From positions 1-35,539 of the IMG/VR virus record IMGVR_UViG_3300020469_000124: DNA of 35,539 nucleotides. One strand, given 5' to 3'. Shown one piece after another: positions 7,080 through 15,137 of the stretch. The position numbers and the translations under genes are program-made. Position 1 is the first letter of the stretch; each line of letters opens with the position of its first letter. This DNA comes from a virus. The notes below the pieces were generated by a model. It had not been told where the DNA came from, searched no databases, and saw only the letters and a program-made list of their open reading frames with translations.

Positions 7080-8507
7080 ATGGCAAATTTAATAAATGAA
7101 GCTGAAATCAGAGAAACGTGGTCTCCAATTATAGAGAGCGCTACTGGTATCAATGATGCTTCAAAATTAGCATGGATGTCTGAGTACTGTCATAATCACA
7201 AACTTTATGAAGACGCAAACATCATGTCACTTTCTAACAATCCAGGTCCTATGAATTTAGGTGGTATGGGTGCAGTTGCATTCCCATCTGACTTCGGTGG
7301 TATCGGTGCTGCAGGTGCAGCGGATGGTTCAGGTGACAAAGCTCCAACTTTACTTCCTTTAGCGATGCAAGTTGCAGCTCAAACAATCGGTTTAGATTTA
7401 GTTCCTGTCGTACCAATGGCTGGACCTATGGGTCTTTTATCTTACTTAGACTTCGTATACGAAGGTGGTAGATTAGATAAAGCAGAGGCTCCAACTTATG
7501 TAAAAGCAACAGGTGCTTCAGCTGATATTACAGCTGGTGCAGGTAACGGTGCTCACACATATGTTGCAGAATCTAGAATTGATGGAAAACCAATCTTTAA
7601 AGTAGGAGAATTAGTAGACGCAAACGTTGCTGATGATTTTGCTGCTGCAGGTTATACTGGCGTTGAGTTAGTTGCTGCATTAGACGATCATATCCCAGGT
7701 TTTTCTGGTCAAGATGACGGTCAACCTTTCGATAGAGCTACTGGCGAATCTACGGCTGACAAATTAATGGGTCTTTCTTTATTCTCAAAAGCAATTGAAG
7801 CAAAAACTTACCAAGTTGCTGCTGCAGTTACTAGAGAACAAGTTCAAGATTTAAAACAATTCGGTGTTGATGCTGTTGCTCAAGTTGAGGCAGTTTTAAC
7901 TAACGAATTAACACAAACTATCAATGATTTAATCATTGGTGAAATTGGTACATTGGCTGCTGCTAACATGACTGCATCTTCAGTTTCTTTAGATGTAACA
8001 TTAGCAACACCAGCAGGTGGCGGACAGACTGAAGGTTCTGAACACAGAAAAGTGTTAACAGGTATTTTAGCTGCTGCTAACTTAATTGCAAACAGAGGTA
8101 GAAGAGGTGCAGGTAACTTCGCGGTTGTAGGACCACAAGTTGCTACATTAATTCAATCTGTTGCTGGTTTCGTACCTAACCCATTCGCTAACACAGCTAC
8201 TCAAGCTGCAGGTGCTATTTATCCTGTAGGTTCTGTTGCTGGTGTACAAGTATACACAAACCCAAAATGGGCTTGGGGTTATGCTGATGTATTAGTTGGT
8301 AGAAAAGGTGACGGAAACGGTCCAGGTCTTGTATTCATGCCTTACTTAATGGCTGAATCAGTACAAACAATTGCTGAAGGAACTATGGCTCCTAAAGTAG
8401 CTGTTAAATCAAGATTTGCATTAGTTGCTGCAGGTTTCCACCCAGAAACTCAGTACGCAAAATTCACAGTTGGTTATCCATCTGGATCAGACATGATTAA
8501 CTTATAA
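7080..8507 (+). CDS. gp23: Major capsid protein (T4 gp23)
   Basis: Main shell protein, 475 residues (T4 gp23 has 521). I chose the ATG at 7080 because MANLINEAEIRETWSPIIES aligns with the T4 gp23 N-terminus (KAELLNKWKPLLE). The open frame extends upstream to 6957 inside the scaffold gene but has no gp23-like sequence there. Other gp23-type parts are the LVPVVPMAGPMGLLSYLDFV strand, the long central helix region with EAKTYQVAAAVTREQVQDLK, and the C-terminal KSRFALVAAGFHPETQYA. The precursor N-terminus (about 65 residues in T4) should be removed by the prohead protease; LINE|A and IIE|S are candidate sites. Codons are GCT/GGT-rich compared with neighbours, typical of very high expression. A strong terminator follows. 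Confidence 0.95.
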   Translation: MANLINEAEIRETWSPIIESATGINDASKLAWMSEYCHNHKLYEDANIMSLSNNPGPMNLGGMGAVAFPSDFGGIGAAGAADGSGDKAPTLLPLAMQVAAQTIGLDLVPVVPMAGPMGLLSYLDFVYEGGRLDKAEAPTYVKATGASADITAGAGNGAHTYVAESRIDGKPIFKVGELVDANVADDFAAAGYTGVELVAALDDHIPGFSGQDDGQPFDRATGESTADKLMGLSLFSKAIEAKTYQVAAAVTREQVQDLKQFGVDAVAQVEAVLTNELTQTINDLIIGEIGTLAAANMTASSVSLDVTLATPAGGGQTEGSEHRKVLTGILAAANLIANRGRRGAGNFAVVGPQVATLIQSVAGFVPNPFANTATQAAGAIYPVGSVAGVQVYTNPKWAWGYADVLVGRKGDGNGPGLVFMPYLMAESVQTIAEGTMAPKVAVKSRFALVAAGFHPETQYAKFTVGYPSGSDMINL

Positions 8508-8535
8508 AATACTAATTAGTAATTTAATCAAAATT

Positions 8536-8570
8536 AAGGGATTCTTAGAAATAGGAATCCCTTTTTTATT
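8536..8570 (+). terminator. Rho-independent terminator after capsid gene
   Basis: A 9-bp stem AAGGGATTC (8536-8544) pairs with GAATCCCTT (8555-8563) across a 10-base loop, followed by TTTTTTATTTT. It closes the head operon. Confidence 0.9.
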
Positions 8571-8575
8571 TTAAG

Positions 8576-8593
8576 GATATATAGACTATAAAA
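8576..8593 (+). promoter_or_regulatory. Putative late promoter GATATATAGACTATAAAA
   Basis: This 18-base element is almost identical to those before gp16 and gp18 (GA(A)TATATAGATTATAAAA). It lies directly after the terminator and 24 bases (from the end of GATATATA) before the ATG at 8608, so the next gene has its own late promoter. Confidence 0.6.
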
Positions 8594-8607
8594 TATTTCT
8601 AAACTTT

Positions 8608-10344
8608 ATGAAAATTAAATATAAAATAAAAGGAATTAGTGAGTTTATTGTTGAAAACGTTGAAACACCTAACAATAAAGACACAAATAAAAGCATAAGT
8701 AATAACATAGATGTGACTATCTCTTCAAGCGAAGATCTACGACAAGAAATAGATAGTATTTTAAATAAGTTACAAAAACTTGAGGTCAGTTTAAGTGGTA
8801 ATATATTTCAAAATGGAAATAGTTCATTGCAAGAATCTTTAGACAATGAACTAATCTTAGAATTTACAGACTCTTATAATAAAGGACTTGCTAAAGGTGA
8901 ACAATTTGGAGCGGCTATGGGCATAGTTGCTGTATTAGTTTTTTTAAAAGTTAGAGCTAATCGTAGAATTAAAAAGAAAAAAGAAGCTTATGGAAAATAC
9001 TGGCCAACTAAGCAACAACTTTTAATCGATAAAAAATATTCAGATAAAAAATTCGACCAAGATTTTAAAAGAAAAGAATTTATTGAAAAAGAATTACAAG
9101 GTGTAAAAGATAAGTACGATAAAAAAATATCTAAATTAGAACCAAACAATCCTAAATCTCAAAAGGTAGCTGACAAACTTAGAGCAGATAGACAAGAAAA
9201 AATTAAAAAATTAGAAGAGGTTATCAATAAAAAGATAGATCAGAAAAAAGAAAGATTAAAAGTAGATATTGATAGAAAGATAGAGGACATGGATCTTCAA
9301 TGGGAAAGAGATGATGCCGATACAAATATAGCAAGTCTTTTTGCTAAATTTTCAGGCAATCCAGCTGGAGGAAAGATGGAAAGAAAATGGAAAGATTGGA
9401 AATTAGAATTTGATAGAAAGGTAGAAGATAAGATTATTGATTATGAAAGAAAGCTTATTGATGAAATTCATGGTGGAGATGAGAAAAAACTTAAACAAGA
9501 AATTGGACAATTAGATAGTAGAATTAAAAAGTTTAAAGGTAAACAAGCTGAAGAACTTAAGAAGTCTAAAGAAGAAAACGCAAAATTAGACCAAGAGACT
9601 AAAGAATTTGAAACTGAACAAGCTACTAAAGAAAAGGCAAAAGAAGAAAAACTAGGTCCTGAATATATAGAAGCTAAACAGAAATATAACGAGTATATGG
9701 AATCTGTTAATAAATTTGGTCAAGTTCTTTCATTTGCTGAAAAAAATACAAGTGGAGATGCCTCAGAAAAAGCAAAGACAGATTTACAAAAAGCCTATAA
9801 AACAATGAGAATGCGTAGTAACTTTAGTAAAGCTAACGCTAAACAGCTTATGCCAGATGGTGATGAAAAAGATTACGAAGAACTTTTAAAAGGTAGACAA
9901 GAACAATTACAAGGTTTTAAAGAAGCCTACAATGAAGTAATATCTAAATTTAAAAAACAACCTGCTGCTCAAGAATCAAAAACAGTAAAATTTGAAAAAA
10001 TGGTATTAACAGAAAAACTATATACATATAACAGCTTTATGAACGAATCAAAAACTTCAGAATATGTAAAACGTCTTAGTAAAAAAATGAAAGATTTTTT
10101 TAAGGCAGTTGGAAAAGAAGGTAAACAAACTAAAGACGCAGTCAAATTAGTTATTACCGCTAAACAAGAAAATAGAAAATTAACAGACGACGAAAAGGAA
10201 ATGGTAAAAGAACAGCTTAAAGATGTTTTAAGAACAATAGGGCTTAGCTATGTTGCTGTTATGCCAGGTGGACTTTTAATTGCAATATTGCTTAGAGCAT
10301 TTGAAATAGAAGATAAATTAATTCCTTCTAGTTTCAAAAAGTAA
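8608..10344 (+). CDS. Coiled-coil protein with two capsid-targeting-like tags and C-terminal LETM1-like domain
   Basis: A 578-residue protein. The N-terminus has ISEFIVE|N (residues 10-17), like the capsid-targeting tags of the core proteins. A hydrophobic stretch (about 98-115, GAAMGIVAVLVFLKVRANRR) may span a membrane. Residues 120-460 are highly charged coiled coil. Around residue 465 a second tag-like segment starts at Met: MVLTEKLYTYNSFMNE|S. The last 90 residues (KKMKDFFKAVGKEGKQTKDA, then LTDDEKEMVKEQLKDVLRTI, MPGGLLIAILLRAF, LIPSSF) match the LETM1-like domain of small bacterial membrane-associated proteins. By inference it is head-packaged and cut by the prohead protease, possibly releasing a membrane-active C-terminal piece. 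It may be a fusion of two genes. Confidence 0.7.
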   Translation: MKIKYKIKGISEFIVENVETPNNKDTNKSISNNIDVTISSSEDLRQEIDSILNKLQKLEVSLSGNIFQNGNSSLQESLDNELILEFTDSYNKGLAKGEQFGAAMGIVAVLVFLKVRANRRIKKKKEAYGKYWPTKQQLLIDKKYSDKKFDQDFKRKEFIEKELQGVKDKYDKKISKLEPNNPKSQKVADKLRADRQEKIKKLEEVINKKIDQKKERLKVDIDRKIEDMDLQWERDDADTNIASLFAKFSGNPAGGKMERKWKDWKLEFDRKVEDKIIDYERKLIDEIHGGDEKKLKQEIGQLDSRIKKFKGKQAEELKKSKEENAKLDQETKEFETEQATKEKAKEEKLGPEYIEAKQKYNEYMESVNKFGQVLSFAEKNTSGDASEKAKTDLQKAYKTMRMRSNFSKANAKQLMPDGDEKDYEELLKGRQEQLQGFKEAYNEVISKFKKQPAAQESKTVKFEKMVLTEKLYTYNSFMNESKTSEYVKRLSKKMKDFFKAVGKEGKQTKDAVKLVITAKQENRKLTDDEKEMVKEQLKDVLRTIGLSYVAVMPGGLLIAILLRAFEIEDKLIPSSFKK

Positions 10345-10404
10345 CACTTACTGAAACAATTCCACAAACAGTCATATAAACCCCGTTAAATTAAATAAAC
10401 AAAT

Positions 10405-10995
10405 ATGAAAAAGACAATAATTACGGGAATACTGTTTTTAGCAATTGTTACAATTTCTGCACAAGAAAAAGGAACTAAAAACATTAAGCCAGTTAAACAT
10501 ACAAAAGGAACTAATAGTTCTGTTATAGTTGAAAAAGAAGTTAAGACTGCACCAACTCCACTAAAACCTATTAGACCTACAAACAGTAACTCAACAAATA
10601 GAGCTGCTGCTTCATCTGCTGTAAATACATCAAAAGCTGAGAAAGTTTCTAATAATAGAGCTGCTGCTTCATCTGCTGTAAATACATCAAAAACTGAGAA
10701 AGTTAATAATAGAGCTGCTCAAACAACTGTTGAAACAAACAGACCAGAGAAAGTTAAAGTTAATAATGACAGAACTTCTATTAATAAAGAAGCAAAACCA
10801 TTAAATAACGAGTTTAGCAAATTATCAGCTGAATACTGTAAAGGATGGAAAAACGGATATGTAAAAGCTTGGTCAAAGGCTCACAAAGGTGAAAAACTTG
10901 AGTTTATTCCAAATTGTGAAACTACAGGTAACTGTGAAGGTTACAAATGTGGTTTTAAAGCAGGCATGAAAGCTGCTGAATTAAATATAAGATAA
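10405..10995 (+). CDS. Secreted repeat protein with Cys-containing C-terminal domain
   Basis: A 196-residue protein with a clear signal peptide (MKKTIITGILFLAIVTISAQ), typical of Bacteroidota, with cleavage probably before or after the Gln. A low-complexity Ser/Thr/Asn/Lys linker follows (21-130), containing two 19-residue copies of NRAAASSAVNTSK(A/T)EKV and a shorter third. The C-terminal 60 residues carry four cysteines and Gly-Tyr/Lys-rich segments (YCKGWKNGYVKAWSKA, CEGYKCGFKAGMKAAE), which suggests a disulfide-stabilised module acting outside the cytoplasm. No known function. It could be a host-derived envelope protein, a superinfection exclusion factor or a lysis accessory. No obvious promoter of either recurring class precedes it. 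Confidence 0.75.
   Translation: MKKTIITGILFLAIVTISAQEKGTKNIKPVKHTKGTNSSVIVEKEVKTAPTPLKPIRPTNSNSTNRAAASSAVNTSKAEKVSNNRAAASSAVNTSKTEKVNNRAAQTTVETNRPEKVKVNNDRTSINKEAKPLNNEFSKLSAEYCKGWKNGYVKAWSKAHKGEKLEFIPNCETTGNCEGYKCGFKAGMKAAELNIR
10597..10704 (+). repeat. 51-bp direct repeat (two copies, 57-bp period)
   Basis: Bases 10597-10647 and 10654-10704 are identical except for one position. A third, truncated copy begins at 10708. They lie in the linker of the secreted protein. Confidence 0.9.
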
Positions 10996-11003
10996 TATCT
11001 TTT

Positions 11004-11495
11004 TTGAAAATTCAAAAATCAAATAACCCTAAACAAGCTCATCGTTACGGCATAAAACTCGATGGGCTTCCTAGGAGTATCAGACAATTTCTAATAGAAA
11101 ATAGAAGCCTAAATGAATGGGCAAATGATGTTCAATTCCTAGAACAAATAATTAGAATAGAGTCAAACAATCTCAAACTTAAAAATAGTACAAAAAGAAA
11201 TAAACTCTATTTTGACTGTACAACTGAAACACCATTACCAATGGACGACTTAGTAGAATCTTATGACACCGTAGAATGGACTTGCGCAATCAGTAAGAGA
11301 CCCATTCAATCTAAGTTTAATAATTTCAGTCTAGAAAATTTTATACACCCTGAGTACCTTGATGTGCTTAAATCACCGATGGTAGATAGCCGCATACTTA
11401 AAAGCAGTGTAGAATTTCGTAAATACTGTAAAAAACTCTTATTAGAAGAACAAAAAGAATTCATGAGAGTTATTAAAAAAGGAAAAAATCCATAA
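11004..11495 (+). CDS. Hypothetical protein (TTG start)
   Basis: A 163-residue protein that I do not recognise. The open frame starts at TTG 11004, eight bases after the previous stop; the first in-frame ATG is far downstream, so TTG is the best start. It has mixed charge with no signal or membrane segment. It ends in a Lys/Glu-rich helix (YCKKLLLEEQKEFMRVIKKG). Codon use matches neighbours, and the frame is open without long gaps, supporting a real gene. A recurring promoter block begins just after its stop. Confidence 0.6.
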   Translation: MKIQKSNNPKQAHRYGIKLDGLPRSIRQFLIENRSLNEWANDVQFLEQIIRIESNNLKLKNSTKRNKLYFDCTTETPLPMDDLVESYDTVEWTCAISKRPIQSKFNNFSLENFIHPEYLDVLKSPMVDSRILKSSVEFRKYCKKLLLEEQKEFMRVIKKGKNP

Positions 11496-11581
11496 TTGTT
11501 CATAACTTTTAAAAATAAGTTGCCCTAGATTTTCACGGGTCAAAGATTATAGTTATATTAGTATTATAATTAAAACTTAAA
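11496..11581 (+). promoter_or_regulatory. Recurring promoter block, copy A
   Basis: First of four near-identical blocks. The core TCACGGGTCAAAGATTATAG continues into TTATATTAGTATTATAATTA and ends AAACTTAAA directly before the ATG. TATAAT is a good -10 candidate about 20 bases before the start codon. Probably an early or middle promoter with a conserved leader. Confidence 0.65.
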
Positions 11582-11782
11582 ATGAACAATAAAAATACAA
11601 CAATCGATAAAGTAGCTTTAGAATTATTTAATAAACATTATGGTGAATTAAATAAAACTCAACAACAAACTTGTAATCATGAAATGGTAAACAATTCAAA
11701 GTGGTTAGCTCCATTTTGGAAGCAACCAGGTTATAAATCAGGAACTCAAAAAATTTGGGAAAGCAAATTAAAAAATTGTTAA
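11582..11782 (+). CDS. Small hypothetical protein
   Basis: A 66-residue protein preceded directly by promoter block A and followed directly by block B, so it is expressed as its own unit. It contains a Trp/Lys-rich C-terminal half (KWLAPFWKQPGYKSGTQKIW) and two Cys. No family recognised. Its position under a strong, repeated promoter suggests an early host-takeover peptide, but that is inference. Confidence 0.65.
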   Translation: MNNKNTTIDKVALELFNKHYGELNKTQQQTCNHEMVNNSKWLAPFWKQPGYKSGTQKIWESKLKNC

Positions 11783-11850
11783 TAACTTTTAAAAATAAGT
11801 AGCCCTGGATTTTCACGGGTCAAAGATTATAGTTATATTTATATTATAAT
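11776..11850 (+). promoter_or_regulatory. Recurring promoter block, copy B
   Basis: Shares over 60 bases with copy A (AATAACTTTTAAAAATAAGT, then TTTTCACGGGTCAAAGATTA and TAGTTATATTTATATTATAA). The leader differs: AATTAAAACAATAACAAAA before the ATG at 11870. It overlaps the end of the preceding gene. Confidence 0.65.
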
Positions 11851-11869
11851 AATTAAAACAATAACAAAA

Positions 11870-12157
11870 ATGACAAATTTACAAGAAACAGTTAAAGTAG
11901 GAGACAAAGTAAGAAGTTTCGACTTCGATAGTCATGAAGTAGAAGGAATAGATGCATGTTACGTTGAAGGTGTAGTAGAAAGTATAGAAGGTCACCCAAT
12001 GGGAGGTGGCGGAGAATACGTTAAATTTTTAATCACTAAAAAAATATTTAGTGGAAAAGAGATAACTGAAACTCTTGGAAAATTTAACTGGGTTCCTCAA
12101 AACGGACAAGAAAATTGGAATGGAAAATTAACTAATCACATAGAAAAAATAGGATAA
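11870..12157 (+). CDS. Hypothetical small beta-rich protein
   Basis: A 95-residue protein beginning TVKVGDKVRSFDF, followed by strands (YVEGVVESIEG, EYVKFLITKKIF) and a Gly-rich loop (MGGGGEY). This resembles a small SH3-like barrel. It is first in a run of four tightly spaced genes (11870-12882) behind promoter block B. No known function. Confidence 0.65.
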   Translation: MTNLQETVKVGDKVRSFDFDSHEVEGIDACYVEGVVESIEGHPMGGGGEYVKFLITKKIFSGKEITETLGKFNWVPQNGQENWNGKLTNHIEKIG

Positions 12158-12158
12158 A

Positions 12159-12458
12159 ATGACAACTTTAGAAAACGTAAAAGATTTTATTAGAACAGCA
12201 AATAGAGAAGAGCTTTCAGAAATTAGAACAATATTTAACACTGCTTTTAAAATAATCAAACAAGGAGAAAAAGGACAATTTAAAAAAGGAGATATGGTAA
12301 CTCTTGATTTTTATAACTATGATCCTACCGTTATTTATGAAGTTATTAGAGTAAATAAAAGAACGTTAACAATTACTAACGAAGCATTTGGAACCTTAAA
12401 GGCGGATCCACATGTTTTAAAAATGGCAACTGTAGGAACTTTTCCAGAATTAAAATAA
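12159..12458 (+). CDS. Conserved phage hypothetical protein
   Basis: A 99-residue protein starting one base after the previous stop. A helical N-terminus (VKDFIRTANREELSEIRTIF) is followed by a beta part (FKKGDMVTLDFYNYDPTVIY, EVIRVNKRTLTITNEAFG) typical of small phage proteins with a KOW/SH3-like fold. Function unknown. Cotranscribed with its neighbours. Confidence 0.65.
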   Translation: MTTLENVKDFIRTANREELSEIRTIFNTAFKIIKQGEKGQFKKGDMVTLDFYNYDPTVIYEVIRVNKRTLTITNEAFGTLKADPHVLKMATVGTFPELK

Positions 12459-12460
12459 TT

Positions 12461-12676
12461 ATGATTAGAAAGAAACAACCTAAAAAAGAAATTATTATAG
12501 ACCTTACAGGTCCGGATGGTAATGCATTTGTATTATTAGCTTATGCTAAAAGTCTTTCAAAAAAATTAAACATACAGTATGGTCCAATAGCAGATGCTAT
12601 GATGTCAGGTGATTATGAAAATCTACTAGAAGTATTTGACAAGCATTTTGGTGGATTGGTAATACTAGAAAGATAA
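12461..12676 (+). CDS. Conserved hypothetical protein (IIDLTGPDGNAF family)
   Basis: A 71-residue protein with the pattern KEIIIDLTGPDGNAFVLLAY, then a helix and MMSGDYENLLEVFDKHFGGL. I recognise this as a small protein widespread in phages and bacteria without an assigned role. Starts two bases after the previous stop. Confidence 0.7.
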   Translation: MIRKKQPKKEIIIDLTGPDGNAFVLLAYAKSLSKKLNIQYGPIADAMMSGDYENLLEVFDKHFGGLVILER

Positions 12677-12693
12677 TTTAAAAACAAATAAAA

Positions 12694-12882
12694 ATGATAA
12701 ACGAAAGATTAGTATCAGTAGAAGAGAGACAATCAATTTTAGATCGAATTCAAATAGCACTTGTTGTTGGTAATTACCCAACTTCAGCTAATGACCCTCT
12801 TATGAAAGATTTACAAAGGTTGATAACAGATGCAACCGAAAAAGTAATTAGTAAACAACTAAAAAAATTAAAGAAACTTTAA
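12694..12882 (+). CDS. Small hypothetical protein
   Basis: A 62-residue, mostly helical protein (EERQSILDRIQIALVVGNYP, KQLKKLKKL at the end). Last gene of the small-gene run before the replication block. No recognised family. Confidence 0.55.
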   Translation: MINERLVSVEERQSILDRIQIALVVGNYPTSANDPLMKDLQRLITDATEKVISKQLKKLKKL

Positions 12883-12937
12883 TTATTTTTACGTTAAACA
12901 AAATGAAATAAATCCATATAAATTAAAAGTAAAATAA

Positions 12938-13897
12938 ATGCAAGCAGTTCAACAGCTATTCACAGAAAAATATAGACCTAAAAACTTAGATGAATTAATA
13001 TTACCTGAAAGAGTAATGGCCAAATTTAAAGATGGCTTAGTTCAAAACGTTTTATTAGCTGGTTCTCCAGGTACTGGTAAAACCTCAACTGCAAAGGCAA
13101 TTGTCAATCAATTCAATATGCCGTATCTTTATATTAACGCATCAACCGATACATCAGTAGATGTTATTAGAACAAGAATTACAGATTTTTGTTCAACTGT
13201 TTCAATTATGGATGGACCAAGTTCTATGAAGGTTGTAATACTTGATGAGGTAGATGGTGTTAGTGATCAGTTTTTTAAAGCATTGCGCGCGACTATGGAA
13301 ACATTCGCATCAAATAGTAGATTTATAGCCACATGTAATTACATTAATAAATTACCAGATCCAATACTTTCAAGATTTGAAGTTATTAACTTTGATTTTG
13401 ACAAAGAGGAAGAGGCTGAATTGACAAAGAAATATATGAGAAGAGTTTATGAGATTTGTTCGAAAGAAGAAATGTCAATAGATAAACCTGCTCTACTTGA
13501 ATTTGTGAGAAGAAACTTTCCAGATTTAAGAAGTACATTAAATAAATTACAAGGGTTTAAGACACAAGGAACTACAGAAATTAAGGTAGATGATGTTAAA
13601 AGATTTAATTCAGTATATAAAGATGTGTTTGAATTAATTTTTAATGAAACAAATCCTATAAATAACTATAAAATACTAGTAAGCAATTATTCTAATAGAG
13701 TAGATGATGTGTTACAAAGTTTAGGTGAAGACTTCATCGAATACATTCAACAGGAAAAAGCACAAAGCGCTAAATATATTCCTGAAATTGTAGTAGAAGT
13801 AGCAAAGCACCAAGCTCAAAGAATACATGTCATCGATCCTGTTATTACAATGCTTTCTCTTGTTTATAAAATACAAGAAATAATTAGAAAAAATTAA
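12938..13897 (+). CDS. gp44: Sliding-clamp loader large subunit (T4 gp44)
   Basis: AAA+ ATPase that loads the DNA polymerase clamp; in T4 the clamp also activates late transcription. Its 319 residues equal T4 gp44 in length. Features: KYRPKNLDELILP at the N-terminus, Walker A GSPGTGKT (42-49), Walker B VVILDEVDG (99-107), sensor 1 ATCNYINKLPDPILSRF with Arg146 as arginine finger, a helical lid, and the C-terminal collar helices. First gene of the replication block; the nuclease gene begins three bases after it. The clamp gp45 itself is not in this window. Confidence 0.95.
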   Translation: MQAVQQLFTEKYRPKNLDELILPERVMAKFKDGLVQNVLLAGSPGTGKTSTAKAIVNQFNMPYLYINASTDTSVDVIRTRITDFCSTVSIMDGPSSMKVVILDEVDGVSDQFFKALRATMETFASNSRFIATCNYINKLPDPILSRFEVINFDFDKEEEAELTKKYMRRVYEICSKEEMSIDKPALLEFVRRNFPDLRSTLNKLQGFKTQGTTEIKVDDVKRFNSVYKDVFELIFNETNPINNYKILVSNYSNRVDDVLQSLGEDFIEYIQQEKAQSAKYIPEIVVEVAKHQAQRIHVIDPVITMLSLVYKIQEIIRKN

Positions 13898-13900
13898 ATT

Positions 13901-15136
13901 ATGATGAGAAAAGGCGGACATACATTATTAATAGACGGTAACTATTTTTTACATAGCCGTCTCTTTGTTTTGCCAAGACCAAAGAATGGCGTAATGTTAG
14001 AAGATGAAGCATCGCGTGCTTCTCTAATGAGAAAACTTGCAATTGACCTTGCATCTGAAGTTAGAAAGATGAGAGGTTTTATAGATAAAGTTGTTGTTGC
14101 AGTAGATGCAAGAAGCTGGCGTAAAGACCTCTTTCCAACAGCAGAATACAAAGGTACGCGAAAAACAGATAGCTCTATAGATTGGAATGCAGTATATGGC
14201 GTTTATGAAGAATTTCAAAATATTCTACAAAAACATGGAGTAGTCGTACATAAAATAGAAGGTGCAGAAGCAGATGATGTATTATTTGGATGGTCAACAT
14301 TATTAATTAATAAAGGTAGTAACTGTATTATATGGACAGGCGATAGAGACCTTATTCAGCTTGTTAATTATTCAAAAGCTAATGATTCATATGCGCTATG
14401 GTATTCACCAACTCAAAAAAGCCTATATGGTTTTAAAGATTTTATTGATGTTTTAAATACATCTGAATTAGAAGATAAAGAAGATGTACTATTTAATTTA
14501 TCTCAATACAGTGGTGTAAAAGAAGAATATAAAGAAGCTATAAAAATATGGATTCAAAATAATAAAATAAAATTAACAGAAGTTAATTGTGACGAATTCA
14601 TGTTTAAAAAAATATTAATAGGTGATAAGTCAGATAACATTCCATCTGTTGTGCTATGGCAAAAAGAAATGAAAGGCGGTAAACTTAGAACGTATTCAAT
14701 TACTGATAAAATAGCTGATAAAATATTTAAACAATATACTAAAGAAAATGAACAGTTTGTTATCGATCAATTATTTAACAAAAATGAAATAGAAAATTTA
14801 GCAGATATAGTATATAGAGTCATAGGTAAATCTTCAAAACAGACTATTCAAAATAATATTTCTAACAACATGGGCTTAATGATGTTACATACTAAAGTAA
14901 TACCAGATGCAATTCAAAATGAGATATACAAAAGTGTTGAAAAAGAATTAAAGGTTTTAGAAGGTACTGATCTTTCGCAACTTGTAAATAAAGAAAAAAT
15001 ATTAGAAGGTACAGATTGGTTGAAAATAAGTAAAGTACCAAAACAATATGATGCATTTTCTAATATTCCTACTGAAACAAAGAGACCAAAGAAGTTAAAA
15101 CTAGTAGGAAAAAAGACAAACAATAAATTATTTTAA
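13901..15136 (+). CDS. rnh: 5'-3' flap exonuclease / RNase H (T4 Rnh family)
   Basis: FEN-type nuclease that removes RNA primers from Okazaki fragments. The metal-site motifs are present: LLIDGNYFLH, VVVAVDARSWRKDLF with the basic helix AEYKGTRKTD, EGAEADDVLFGW, IIWTGDRDLIQLV, and the ILIGDKSDNIPSVV element (T4: ILKGDKKDNVASV). At 411 residues it is about 100 longer than T4 Rnh (305); the extra length lies in insertions after residue 180 and in a Lys-rich C-terminus (KRPKKLKLVGKKTNNK). The next gene starts one base after its stop. Confidence 0.9.
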   Translation: MMRKGGHTLLIDGNYFLHSRLFVLPRPKNGVMLEDEASRASLMRKLAIDLASEVRKMRGFIDKVVVAVDARSWRKDLFPTAEYKGTRKTDSSIDWNAVYGVYEEFQNILQKHGVVVHKIEGAEADDVLFGWSTLLINKGSNCIIWTGDRDLIQLVNYSKANDSYALWYSPTQKSLYGFKDFIDVLNTSELEDKEDVLFNLSQYSGVKEEYKEAIKIWIQNNKIKLTEVNCDEFMFKKILIGDKSDNIPSVVLWQKEMKGGKLRTYSITDKIADKIFKQYTKENEQFVIDQLFNKNEIENLADIVYRVIGKSSKQTIQNNISNNMGLMMLHTKVIPDAIQNEIYKSVEKELKVLEGTDLSQLVNKEKILEGTDWLKISKVPKQYDAFSNIPTETKRPKKLKLVGKKTNNKLF

Positions 15137-15137
15137 T

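Noticed and set aside
11514-11544. Hairpin TTGCCC...GGGTCAA in promoter block A
   Set aside because: The pairing is not kept in copies B and C, so the conserved part is more likely sequence-specific.
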